From Leptospira abararensis (GTDB taxonomy: Bacteria > Spirochaetota > Leptospiria > Leptospirales > Leptospiraceae), in assembly GCF_016918735.1 (NCBI RefSeq), contig NZ_JAFFPR010000027.1, positions 186,001-250,000 on the forward strand: a DNA stretch of 64,000 nt, written 5' to 3'. Positions 56,136-64,000 of this stretch are shown one piece after another. Made by a program: the position numbers and the translations under genes. Below the pieces are notes generated by a model that was given only the letters and a program-made list of their open reading frames with translations, searched no databases and was not told where the DNA came from. How positions within the stretch are numbered: position 1 is the stretch's first letter; each line of letters starts with the position of its first letter.

Positions 56136-56894
56136 TTAGGAAGTAAAAACTGGCCTTCTTACTTGCACAGAAGCAGAAATTCCTTCCTGAGCATCTTTAG
56201 ATTGGATACTTTGGATGGTTGCCTTGATATCTGTTTCTATAAGTGCCAATAGATCCTTTTGGACAGATAAAATCCCTGACTTTGTATCTTTCATAGCAGA
56301 AAGAGAATTCTTTTTTAGTTTGGTTTGCAAAGATTTAGATTTTTTCTTTAGATCATCTTCTGTTTCGACAATCTCTTCAAACAAATTGGGCATCTCTTTT
56401 GCTTTAAAAGCATCGCCTAAAAGAACATGGCGTTTTGCCGCATCATAACCTACAGCTTCTCCCATCAGTGCATAAATAAAGGAAGGAACTTGGATTCCAA
56501 TTTTTACTTCCGGCAATCCAAAACGAATGTCTTCTGTGACAAAACGGTAGTCGCAAACAAGGGCCAACATCGCGCCATAACCGAGAGCATGACCTGAAAT
56601 TTCCGCAATGGTCGGAACAGGAAGTGTATATAATCCCTTTAAATTTTCATAAAACAGACTTAAAAAAGATGCAAGGTCTTTCGACATATCCATGGTGCTG
56701 ACAGTCGTTAAATCAAGACCCAAAGAAAAACTCCCAGGAGAATCACTTTTTAAAACAATAACTTTGGAATTAGATTCCTTTGCTGATTGAATAGCCTTCT
56801 TCAACGCCAAAAACGATTCATTGGAAAAACTGTTCTTGTCATTGATCCCCAATCGGATAAAACCGGTTCCGTCTACTTCTTCGAATGAAATCAT
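56136..56894 (-). CDS. Enoyl-CoA hydratase/isomerase family protein
   Basis: This crotonase-fold protein has 252 aa. The oxyanion-hole segment SGHALGYGAMLALVCDYRFVTEDIRFGLPEVKIGI is well conserved, and an earlier SPGSFSLGLDLTTV supplies the first oxyanion loop. The second catalytic Glu of hydratases is not where expected (the Glu in LPEVKIGI is kept, the one near GHALGYG is not), so isomerase or another activity is possible. It fits the fatty-acid-based metabolism of Leptospira. It is expressed alone; a 14-bp palindrome lies 18 bp upstream of the start codon, and the MarR gene lies downstream in the opposite direction. Confidence 0.87.
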   Translation of the reverse strand: MISFEEVDGTGFIRLGINDKNSFSNESFLALKKAIQSAKESNSKVIVLKSDSPGSFSLGLDLTTVSTMDMSKDLASFLSLFYENLKGLYTLPVPTIAEISGHALGYGAMLALVCDYRFVTEDIRFGLPEVKIGIQVPSFIYALMGEAVGYDAAKRHVLLGDAFKAKEMPNLFEEIVETEDDLKKKSKSLQTKLKKNSLSAMKDTKSGILSVQKDLLALIETDIKATIQSIQSKDAQEGISASVQVRRPVFTS

Positions 56895-56911
56895 ATGAAT
56901 CCTCTAAAATG

Positions 56912-56925
56912 GTTAGATGTCTAAC
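56912..56925. promoter_or_regulatory. MarR-type operator candidate upstream of the enoyl-CoA hydratase gene
   Basis: GTTAGATGTCTAAC is a perfect palindrome of six-base arms around two bases. It sits 18 bp before the start codon of the minus-strand gene at 56894. Size and symmetry fit MarR dimer sites, and a MarR gene lies at the other end of that gene. A looser AGACAAGTCT lies before the MarR gene itself. Binding is inferred only. Confidence 0.5.
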
Positions 56926-56964
56926 TAATGAAACGACGGTCAAAAAGGACAAGAGTAATTTTCT

Positions 56965-58146
56965 TTATTTGGAATTTAAAAGGTAAGTTTTGATGACTTC
57001 TTTCATAACCGCAAGGCCAATGGGAAGGGCATCTTCATCGAAATCAAAAAAAGAGCTATGGTGTGGGTGGACCAGTCCCTTGGATTCATTCCTAGATCCG
57101 ATAAAAAAATAACATCCAGGGCGTTCCATAAGAAAGGCAGAAAAATCTTCTCCCCCCATGGTTCGAGTATTTTCTTCTGTGAGAGAGTCTTCTCCTAGAA
57201 CATTTTTTGCGGCGATTCTGACGATATCAGCCATAGCAGGATCGTTGATGGTAGGTTTGTCAACGCGGTTGTACTCGAAGTCAATTTTCGCACCGAACCC
57301 AGCAGAAACCTGTTCGACAAGTGACTCCATCCGTTTCGGAATCATTTCGTATACTGATTTGGAATAGGTTCTTACCGTTCCGTGGAGAGTGGCAGTTTCG
57401 GGAATCACATTAAAAGCATTTCCCGAATGAAAGGATCCCACTGTTACTACACATGGTTCCAGAGGGTCTACGTTTCGAGAGACCAGAGTTTGCAGTGCTG
57501 TCACTAAGTGAGAACCCACAATAATGGGATCCACTGTATGTTGGGGCATGGCACCATGACCAGAAGTTCCCTTCACTGTGATTTTGAATTCATCCACCGA
57601 AGCCATCATGGTTCCGTTCACAACGCCCACTTTTCCGAGATCAATATGGTTCCAAACATGAAGGGCAAATACGGAATCCACTTGGTACCGGTCCAAAATC
57701 CCCGAGGCTATCATTCGATCGGCTCCAGAGCCGCCTTCTTCTGCAGGTTGGAAACAGAGAAGAACACGACCTTTCGGAACAAATTCAGAAAATGAAGTTT
57801 TTAATTCGGAAGAAAGAGCCATAAGGATGCTCGTATGCCCATCGTGGCCACAAGCATGCATCTTTCCTGGTGTTTTACTTTTGTATTCGTGAGTATTTTC
57901 TTCATGAATGGGAAGGGCGTCCATATCAGCACGAACAAGGATGGTTTTTCCAGGAATTCCAGAATCAAAAAGGGCAACAAGACCCGTTTCCGCAATCCCT
58001 GATTCTACCTGAAATCCGAGAGATTCCAAATGAATCTTAACAAAAGAGGCCGTTTCCCTTTCTTCATATTTGAGTTCGGGGAACTGGTGGAAGGTCCGTC
58101 TGTAACGAACCATCTCCTCTTTACGCTCTTTGGGATAGGATTTCAT
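56965..58146 (-). CDS. M20 family amidohydrolase (N-acyl amino acid / hippurate hydrolase type)
   Basis: This dinuclear metal hydrolase of 393 aa removes acyl groups from amino acids. Metal-binding motifs are [11 protein letters not shown] (His/Asp), [14 protein letters not shown] (Glu), and [24 protein letters not shown] near the C-terminus. The dimerisation domain lies in the middle (about 190-310; [19 protein letters not shown]). Substrate is not certain: aminoacylase, indole-acetyl-amino acid hydrolase-like and carboxypeptidase types share the pattern. Its start overlaps the TolC-family stop (ATGA). Confidence 0.92.
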   Translation of the reverse strand: MKSYPKERKEEMVRYRRTFHQFPELKYEERETASFVKIHLESLGFQVESGIAETGLVALFDSGIPGKTILVRADMDALPIHEENTHEYKSKTPGKMHACGHDGHTSILMALSSELKTSFSEFVPKGRVLLCFQPAEEGGSGADRMIASGILDRYQVDSVFALHVWNHIDLGKVGVVNGTMMASVDEFKITVKGTSGHGAMPQHTVDPIIVGSHLVTALQTLVSRNVDPLEPCVVTVGSFHSGNAFNVIPETATLHGTVRTYSKSVYEMIPKRMESLVEQVSAGFGAKIDFEYNRVDKPTINDPAMADIVRIAAKNVLGEDSLTEENTRTMGGEDFSAFLMERPGCYFFIGSRNESKGLVHPHHSSFFDFDEDALPIGLAVMKEVIKTYLLNSK

Positions 58147-59891
58147 AATTTGTCGGTTTCTTGTTTGGCTCTCTTTTCGACTTCTTCCAAAATAGAATAG
58201 AGATCGAGTCCATATTTCTCAAAAAGAGAATTTTTTGCCAACTCATAACGAACTAAATTAATATTAAAATTGATCTTTGCCTGTGTGACAGCAAGCTCCA
58301 CATTCGCCAAACTATCCAAGGCATTTTTTACGTTAACAGCCGTATAACGGCCTTGCCGAAATCGTTCCATAAGCCCATTGTAAAAAATTTCCGTTTCTTT
58401 ACGAGTTTTCATTAGGTCTTTCAGAAGGGCATGGCTTGCAATCAGCGCCTCATGACGGTTGTCAATTTCTTGGGTGATTTCTTGTTCCAAGTTTTGGATT
58501 TTCATCTCGTTTACTTTGAGATTAGTTTCTGCATCTCGAATTCCTGCTTTGATTCCCAAATCCCAGAGAGGATAAGACATCTTTAACTCAGCTACAATTT
58601 GCGGGTAATTGAAAGAGGTAATTCCTCTTTGGCGAGCAATGAAGTTGTCCTGAGGAGAAAGGAAATTTTGTCCAATGGAACTATAAGAAAATGTGGCAAG
58701 GAGAGAAGGATCATCTTCTGCAAGAGCTGTGTTCAAAGTTAGTTTGGCAATTTCTCTTTCTCTTTTTAAGATGAGGTAGTCCGTCCTACGGGAAAGAGCA
58801 TATTCTTTGTCTGCTTTTAAATCGATTCCTGTAGGTAAGGTTTCACTTAAGTCGGTGACACCTTCAATTGAGGAGCCTGTATCTACATTCAGAATCCGAA
58901 CTAGATTTCTTTCGGCTTCAATTCGATCTACTTTTGCTTTTTCAAGTAACGATTGGGTTCGTAAATAGGCCTGGTTCCATTGGTTGACTTCAAATCCTTC
59001 TGAAAGTCCAAGTCCTGTTTTACGTAAGGTCAGACGACGAATCTCTTCTGTGTTTTTAGAAACCTTTTCATAAGTGGCGATACGCGAATCCACTATACTA
59101 AGAGACCAGTAGTCTACGAGAATCTTTACTACAAGTTGTGTTAAGATATTGATATAGTTTTCTCGCACAAGTAAGGTTTGATTTTTCAGAAGTTTTTCTC
59201 TATCTGCTTCGGTTTTACCAAATCCATATTTGAGGAGCTCTTGAGAGAGGGTGGCAGAAAGTGCACCCGTATACATGGGGGGAGCGGCAAGCAAACTTCC
59301 AAATCCAGCAGTCTGTGAATTGGGATTTTCAAATGCGTTTACATCATAACGAATGGTACTGATTTCTGTTTTGAAATAAGTACCGGTTTTAAACTGTTTT
59401 TCGATACCTGCAGAGATTTTATCTTGGGAACGAATCGTTCCGGCAAAGATGTTGTTTCGGTTATCGGGAAAAAGTTGTTTGGAGGATTGGATACTGGCCA
59501 ATGCCTTCCAACTGTATTTGGATTCATTTTTCCATTCGGGGCTATCTGCCTTCACAATCTCTAATTTAGCATTTTGGACAATGGTATTGTTCTCAATGAC
59601 CTGTTCGATTGCCTGAGAAATGCTAAGACGTAGTTTTCTTTGTCCACTGCCAGATTGGAGGGAATCAGGGATTGTATTGCCGTTTTCCCACTGGGAAAGC
59701 TGCATTCGTTTCACGTCTTCTTCAAAGTCTGATTCCGCAAAAATGGGAAAACTGAGGAGACTAAAAGATATTAACCAACTGGTCAACTTTCGGGAATTTA
59801 TGAAAAAACCTGGGGTAGTAAAAATGTTATGATTCAATGGAAACTTCTTAAACCCCTTACTCAGACAAGATGAAAAAATCAATGTTGTCAA
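58143..59891 (-). CDS. TolC-family outer-membrane efflux protein
   Basis: This outer membrane trimeric channel subunit for export pumps is up to 582 aa. After the signal peptide ([17 protein letters not shown], about 36-52), two coiled helical hairpins carry typical repeats: [26 protein letters not shown], and later NHEALI-type helices with [49 protein letters not shown]. The start is doubtful: the open frame begins with TTG at 59891 but the signal peptide starts about 35 codons later, and a TTG near 59786 is an alternative. No membrane-fusion or pump gene adjoins. Confidence 0.88.
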   Translation of the reverse strand: MTTLIFSSCLSKGFKKFPLNHNIFTTPGFFINSRKLTSWLISFSLLSFPIFAESDFEEDVKRMQLSQWENGNTIPDSLQSGSGQRKLRLSISQAIEQVIENNTIVQNAKLEIVKADSPEWKNESKYSWKALASIQSSKQLFPDNRNNIFAGTIRSQDKISAGIEKQFKTGTYFKTEISTIRYDVNAFENPNSQTAGFGSLLAAPPMYTGALSATLSQELLKYGFGKTEADREKLLKNQTLLVRENYINILTQLVVKILVDYWSLSIVDSRIATYEKVSKNTEEIRRLTLRKTGLGLSEGFEVNQWNQAYLRTQSLLEKAKVDRIEAERNLVRILNVDTGSSIEGVTDLSETLPTGIDLKADKEYALSRRTDYLILKREREIAKLTLNTALAEDDPSLLATFSYSSIGQNFLSPQDNFIARQRGITSFNYPQIVAELKMSYPLWDLGIKAGIRDAETNLKVNEMKIQNLEQEITQEIDNRHEALIASHALLKDLMKTRKETEIFYNGLMERFRQGRYTAVNVKNALDSLANVELAVTQAKINFNINLVRYELAKNSLFEKYGLDLYSILEEVEKRAKQETDKL

Positions 59892-59946
59892 TCAACCTAA
59901 AATGTAAAAAGCTAGGTGGAGAAACATTAGTTTCTGGGAGTGCATT

Positions 59947-62016
59947 GTGGCAAATATGTCGAAAAAACCGAATCGTCTGGTTCATGAAAAAAGTCCTTAC
60001 CTGTTACAACATGCACACAATCCCGTAGATTGGTTTCCCTGGGGAACGGAAGCCTTCGAAAAAGCCCAAAAAGAGGATAAAGTCATCCTTTTGTCCATTG
60101 GATATTCGACCTGCCACTGGTGCCATGTGATGGAACGGGAATCATTTGAAGATGATTCAACAGCGGAAGTCTTAAATCGTGATTTCGTATGCATCAAGTT
60201 AGACAGAGAAGAAAGACCAGACATCGATAAAATTTATATGGATGCTCTGCATGCGATGGGAACCCAAGGTGGTTGGCCTCTTAATATGTTTCTTACTCCT
60301 AAAAAAGAACCCATTCTCGGTGGGACCTATTTTCCTCCTGAAAATCGCTACGGAAAACGCAGTTTCAAAGAGGTTCTCCGCCTAGTATCAGAAGCATGGA
60401 AAAACCAAAGGGGAGAACTCATTTCCGCTGCTGAAGATTTAACAAATTACCTAAGGGACAACGAAACAAGAACCAATGAAGGGAAAGTTCCTGAAACAGA
60501 AATCATTGAAAGAAATTTCGAAAGATACCTCCAAGTTTATGATAAAGAATATTTTGGATTCAAAACAAATACAGTAAATAAATTTCCACCCAGTATGGCT
60601 CTTTGCTTTCTTGTCGATTACAGTTTACGAAAAAAAGAACCGCGAGCATTGGAAATGGCCTTTAACACGGCTTATGCTATGAAGTTTGGCGGGATTTACG
60701 ACCAAGTAGGTGGCGGAATTTGCCGTTATTCGACTGATCATGAATGGCTTGTACCTCATTTTGAAAAGATGTTGTATGACAATTCTTTATATGTAGAAGC
60801 ACTATCTCTAATTTATAAGGCGACTGGTGATTCCTTCTTTTTAGAGGTAATCGGAGAAATTGTAAATTATATTAGAAGAGATATGACTTTGGAGTCGGGA
60901 GGCATTGCCAGTGCGGAGGATGCAGATTCCGAAGGGGAAGAGGGAAAGTTTTATCTTTGGGAACATTCCGAATTCCACACAATCGTCCCGGAGGAAGAAA
61001 TCCAAGGATTTTGGAATGTGACTGAAGAAGGGAATTTTGAACACCAAAACATCCTCAATCTCTATTGGAAGGGAAAAAATCCTTTTGTTGAGGGAATCCA
61101 CTTCAAACCAGAATTTTTAGAGAAACTGGAGGCAGCGAAATCGAAGTTACTCGCAAAACGAAGCCATAGAATTCGTCCGTTACGGGATGACAAAGTGTTA
61201 ACTTCTTGGAATTGTCTTTGGATTCGTGCCCTTCTATCGGCTTATGAAGTCTCCGGCGAAATAGAGTATTTAACGGATGCCAAAAAAATTTATACCTTTC
61301 TCACCAAAAGTTTAGTCGGTGCGGACGGTTCGATCCTCAGACGTTACCGGGAAGGAGAGGCCAAATACTTCGGGAACCTTCCCGATTATGCCGAATTTAT
61401 CTGGGTCTCTTTTAAACTTTTTCAATTGGATGAAAACCTGGAGGCTTATGCAAAGGGAAAACAGTCATTGGAATATTTGTTTTCCCATTTTGAATCCAAG
61501 GTTGGACCTTTTTATGAATCCTTTCATGGAAATGAAGATTTACTCGTGAGAACCATGGAAGGTTATGATGGAGTGGAACCTTCTGGAAATTCCACCATCT
61601 TACACTTGTTCCATCTCCTGCATTCCTTTGGATATAAAGAAGTGGATTTGTTATCGAAAGCAAATTCGATTTTTGCTTACTTTCTACCGGAACTCACTCA
61701 AAACTCTCTGAGTTATCCTTCTATGATTTCTGCCTTCCAGAAATTTCAATACCCATCAAAGGAAGTGCTTGTGGTATACAAAGACAAGAATCCTAGGGAA
61801 GTAGAATCCATCAGGAGAAAATTAGGGGAAATCAAAGATCCCAATCTTGTTTGGTTGGTCTTAGAGGAATCTAAAGCGAAGGGTTTGGGGTCGGAACTAG
61901 AGCTTCTTTTGGGAAGGGATGCAGGTTCCGGTCTCCGGTTTTATGTATGTCGTAATTTTACTTGTGAATTGCCTAAGGACAATTGGGAAGAAACACTCGC
62001 TCTTATACAGCAATAG
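59947..62016 (+). CDS. Thioredoxin-fold DUF255 protein (YyaL/SSP411 family)
   Basis: GTG at 59947 has GGGAG six bases upstream and is preferred over the ATG four codons later. In 689 aa, a thioredoxin-like domain opens the protein (about 1-165) with the active motif [16 protein letters not shown] and [10 protein letters not shown]. An alpha/alpha-barrel-like part resembling N-acylglucosamine epimerase/cellobiose epimerase folds follows ([29 protein letters not shown]). The family is conserved from bacteria to mammals (spermatogenesis-associated 20) but has no settled reaction. Its 3' end overlaps rsfS by 14 bp. Confidence 0.92.
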   Translation: MANMSKKPNRLVHEKSPYLLQHAHNPVDWFPWGTEAFEKAQKEDKVILLSIGYSTCHWCHVMERESFEDDSTAEVLNRDFVCIKLDREERPDIDKIYMDALHAMGTQGGWPLNMFLTPKKEPILGGTYFPPENRYGKRSFKEVLRLVSEAWKNQRGELISAAEDLTNYLRDNETRTNEGKVPETEIIERNFERYLQVYDKEYFGFKTNTVNKFPPSMALCFLVDYSLRKKEPRALEMAFNTAYAMKFGGIYDQVGGGICRYSTDHEWLVPHFEKMLYDNSLYVEALSLIYKATGDSFFLEVIGEIVNYIRRDMTLESGGIASAEDADSEGEEGKFYLWEHSEFHTIVPEEEIQGFWNVTEEGNFEHQNILNLYWKGKNPFVEGIHFKPEFLEKLEAAKSKLLAKRSHRIRPLRDDKVLTSWNCLWIRALLSAYEVSGEIEYLTDAKKIYTFLTKSLVGADGSILRRYREGEAKYFGNLPDYAEFIWVSFKLFQLDENLEAYAKGKQSLEYLFSHFESKVGPFYESFHGNEDLLVRTMEGYDGVEPSGNSTILHLFHLLHSFGYKEVDLLSKANSIFAYFLPELTQNSLSYPSMISAFQKFQYPSKEVLVVYKDKNPREVESIRRKLGEIKDPNLVWLVLEESKAKGLGSELELLLGRDAGSGLRFYVCRNFTCELPKDNWEETLALIQQ

Positions 62017-62368
62017 GAGCGGCATCACCCCAAAGACGATCTAACGAATAGTAGGTTCTCATTTCGTCTGTCATGATATGAACACAAATTTCACCGTAAT
62101 CGAGAAGAATCCAGCCTGTGGCATCTTTCGGAAGGTCGGCTAGGTTTTGGCGTTTGACTGCCAATTTCAAAGGTTTCATGTACTTATCGATGTCTTTGGC
62201 ACAAGACCTGCCTTGTGTTTCTGTTTTGACAGTCGCAAGGACAAATAAGGAAAGATAACTATGTACGTCTTTTAGATCCAAAAATTGGATATTTTCACAT
62301 TTTTTATCAATTAATGTCTGTTTGATTTTTTTGAGATGTTCTAATGTCTCTGCACTGATGTTCGGCAT
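62003..62368 (-). CDS. rsfS: Ribosome silencing factor
   Basis: RsfS binds uL14 and blocks joining of the ribosomal subunits under nutrient limitation. I start it at the ATG at 62368 ([15 protein letters not shown]), preceded by AAGGA five bases away and 1 bp after the stop of the LytR_C gene; an upstream ATG at 62419 adds 17 unlikely residues. In 121 aa: [52 protein letters not shown], which are family signatures. It belongs to the conserved yqeK-lytR-rsfS order. Confidence 0.94.
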   Translation of the reverse strand: MPNISAETLEHLKKIKQTLIDKKCENIQFLDLKDVHSYLSLFVLATVKTETQGRSCAKDIDKYMKPLKLAVKRQNLADLPKDATGWILLDYGEICVHIMTDEMRTYYSLDRLWGDAAPIAV

Positions 62369-62369
62369 T

Positions 62370-63527
62370 TTAGTCCTTGGAATTTTGAAAATCTTCCCCG
62401 AGTATGACGGTGGCATCAAGTCCCAGATCTTTCCTAAGAGCGAAGTAAACCCTTCGTCCTTGGAAGGTATCAGAGATAATATCCGTGTACTGTGTGTTTC
62501 CGGAGCGGTTTAAGATGATACTGGATTTAAAACTAGAATCCCAGGCATTGTCAACGGAGAGAACTTTCAGACCCTTATCATTCAGAAGCACCTTCCCGTA
62601 TCTGGCAAGCCCATTTTTAGGTGTTCCATTCAATACTTCTATCCTTGCCCTTTCGCCCTCACTAAAAGAAAGGGATCTGAGCTCGCTTGCAAATTTGTGA
62701 AAAGCAACTTTCACCGTCTCTTCATTTGCTTTTAAAACTTCATCTTTGAATTTGGGGCGTCCCATTGGTTCTCCTGGAACTTCAGAAACACCAAAGTGAA
62801 TCTTTTCTTTTTTCAAAAAATCGACAAGTGTCTCCCATTCTTTTAGAGAGAGATTGGTTGTCATTTGAGAATGCAGATAAGCAACCCTTTGTTTTCCGAG
62901 TAAGTCCTTTTTTTCGTGAATGGCTTCAAGGACAGTTAGGAGCACCGTTTCTTGGATCTCCAAACGACGGATATAGGAAATCATAGATTCATCTGCCAGA
63001 GAACTCATCCAATCAAATGTATCTTCCCCATCTAAAATATAGGTTTGTTTGTTCCTTGCGTAGTTTTTTGTTATGTGAAGAGACTTTGGTTCAAAAAAAA
63101 GATTGAGTCCACCAAGTAAATTGACCCAATTTTGAAACTGAGCTTTCGTCCAAACAATTTTAAAGGGGATATTGGAATCTAAAGTATCTTCTAAAACAGA
63201 TTCCACATAGGACGGAGCTGAACTGCCTTTTTCTTTTAGAGATTTATCCCCATCATCAAAACTGGTTTTAGGATTCACAAAGAAGAGGGCTGCCTTTTTT
63301 TCATTTGGGTAAAATTCTGCATAGAGAGAAAATAGGTATTCGTCCTTTTCCCCTAACACGGAAAATAGGATCGGCATTCTTTTACTTTGGGAAAACTTTT
63401 GATCTAGAGAAAATCCCGCTTTGGAGCGGAAGATTAAAAAGAGTAGTGCTATTAAAAAGAAAGACCCTGCTGCAATCAAAAGAGTTTTTGCAGGGATTGT
63501 TTGTTTTTTAGGAGGTTCACGTAACAT
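62370..63527 (-). CDS. LytR_C domain membrane protein with degenerate LCP-like domain
   Basis: This 385 aa protein has one N-terminal membrane helix (about 14-33) and an extracytoplasmic domain that follows LytR-CpsA-Psr order loosely (FSVLGEKDEYLFSLYAEFYPNEKKAALFFVNPKTSF; VWTKAQFQNWVNLLGGL; SYIRRLEIQETVLLTVLEAI). It ends in a LytR_C domain (about 290-380; IEVLNGTPKNGLARYGKVLLNDKGLKVLSV). The Arg/Asp residues that mark active wall-polymer ligases are not obvious at the expected places, so transferase activity is uncertain. It lies between yqeK and rsfS, with an 11-bp overlap with yqeK. Confidence 0.83.
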   Translation of the reverse strand: MLREPPKKQTIPAKTLLIAAGSFFLIALLFLIFRSKAGFSLDQKFSQSKRMPILFSVLGEKDEYLFSLYAEFYPNEKKAALFFVNPKTSFDDGDKSLKEKGSSAPSYVESVLEDTLDSNIPFKIVWTKAQFQNWVNLLGGLNLFFEPKSLHITKNYARNKQTYILDGEDTFDWMSSLADESMISYIRRLEIQETVLLTVLEAIHEKKDLLGKQRVAYLHSQMTTNLSLKEWETLVDFLKKEKIHFGVSEVPGEPMGRPKFKDEVLKANEETVKVAFHKFASELRSLSFSEGERARIEVLNGTPKNGLARYGKVLLNDKGLKVLSVDNAWDSSFKSSIILNRSGNTQYTDIISDTFQGRRVYFALRKDLGLDATVILGEDFQNSKD

Positions 63528-64000
63528 CGATTTGGTTTCCTTTTAGATTTTTAGCAGATTGGTTGTACATATTGATTGTATAAGGATGAATGACTTCTTT
63601 TTTTTCCATAAGAAAGGAAATCGTTTGAAACGCTTTCATAAAAACACCGTAGTCTAGGTTTTCCTCTGTTTTCTGAATCCAGATCGAAAGCTCCGGTTGT
63701 TTGAAAGCATAGTCGGAACCCAAAAAATCAGCTGCATACAAAATTTTGTCCAAGAAAGATGGTTCTGGGTTTCCGAGGGTATGAGAAGAGATGGCTTTTG
63801 CGATCTCAGAATCGACAAAACCATATTCTCTCTCTAGCCATAAAGGCGCGGAAAAAGCATGAAGGGCCTGCGAAGGAATTCCTTCTGAAGCAAAGTCAAA
63901 TTCCCGAAATAACTGGGTATGGATCTCCATTTTTTTTTGTTTGGTGATATCATGGCAGAGTCCTGCAAGATAGGCTTTTTTAGGATAAGGATAACTATGG
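63517..64000 (-). CDS. yqeK: HD-domain hydrolase YqeK (diadenosine tetraphosphatase type), 5'-truncated by the window edge
   Basis: This hydrolyses diadenosine tetraphosphate (Ap4A) in the family. The frame is open past the Met at 63930 to the window edge and encodes the HD signature AYLAGLCHDITK, so the gene starts beyond 64000. Further HD residues appear in FSAPLWLEREYGF, AISSHTLGNPEPSFLDKILYAADFLGSD (His and Asp), which are typical of YqeK. The remaining 5' part is absent. Position beside LytR_C and rsfS supports the identity. Confidence 0.9.
   Translation of the reverse strand, partial: HSYPYPKKAYLAGLCHDITKQKKMEIHTQLFREFDFASEGIPSQALHAFSAPLWLEREYGFVDSEIAKAISSHTLGNPEPSFLDKILYAADFLGSDYAFKQPELSIWIQKTEENLDYGVFMKAFQTISFLMEKKEVIHPYTINMYNQSAKNLKGNQIDVT

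Noticed and set aside
1..64000. tRNA, rRNA, CRISPR array, insertion sequence or integrated phage
   Set aside because: No cloverleaf-like sequence, regularly spaced repeats, transposase, integrase or terminal repeats were seen; all gaps between genes are under about 160 bp.

Overview
The window looks like chromosomal DNA of a Leptospira, probably from the saprophytic or low-virulence side of the genus. The evidence is moderate GC, spirochaetal lipoproteins with loose lipoboxes, many periplasmic TPR/FecR/SpoIIE signalling proteins, a DUF1574 protein beside an MBOAT acyltransferase, and the rsfS-LytR_C-yqeK order. Species assignment is inference. Coding density is very high: no gap exceeds about 160 bp, many neighbours overlap by 1-50 bp, and several genes appear to start with TTG behind good Shine-Dalgarno (SD) sequences. 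I see no tRNA, rRNA, CRISPR array, insertion sequence or prophage.

Layout. 1-3.7 kb: 3' part of mgtE, two lipoproteins, exonuclease III. 3.8-9.9 kb: a sensory adenylate cyclase followed by a FecR/Ig-repeat protein and a DUF5683-like membrane protein. 9.9-17.1 kb: hisD-panC-mfd-lipoprotein-uppP. 17.1-19.6 kb: a 7TM-SpoIIE phosphatase gene broken by a one-base frameshift. 19.7-24 kb: RlmI-like methyltransferase, an MBOAT plus DUF1574 acylation pair, and a membrane J-like protein without HPD. 24-30.3 kb: miaB, an LptF/G permease, a pseudo-receiver/coiled-coil protein, mgsA and small proteins. 30.3-34.3 kb: two secreted TPR proteins, one with NHL and VWA-like parts. 34.4-39.8 kb: prfC, then a second sensory locus (LysM-FecR, Ig-like protein, SpoIIE phosphatase). 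39.8-43.1 kb: a quinone-linked Fe-S oxidoreductase divergent from mqnC, which joins menaquinone synthesis and use. 43.3-46 kb: diguanylate cyclase, GerMN protein, HAD phosphatase. 46.1-49 kb: a tightly overlapping operon of a lysine-2,3-aminomutase-like radical SAM enzyme, a D-Ala-D-Ala-ligase-like ATP-grasp enzyme and a haem-oxygenase-like diiron protein. 49-52 kb: DCC protein, DUF619-type N-acetylglutamate synthase, an RlmL-like methyltransferase that seems to start at ATA, and bacterioferritin. 52.1-56.1 kb: thiolase homologue with Ser at the nucleophile position, heptosyltransferase, aminopeptidase P, MarR regulator. 56.1-64 kb: enoyl-CoA hydratase, M20 amidohydrolase, TolC protein, DUF255 protein, rsfS, a LytR_C protein and the 3' part of yqeK.

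Most promising for new biology: the aminomutase/ATP-grasp/diiron operon at 46.1-49.0 kb, which looks like a small biosynthetic cassette of unknown product. Next come the apparent AUA start overlapping the bfr stop codon, the frameshifted SpoIIE sensor, and the two separate loci that pair FecR-type periplasmic proteins with different signalling outputs.
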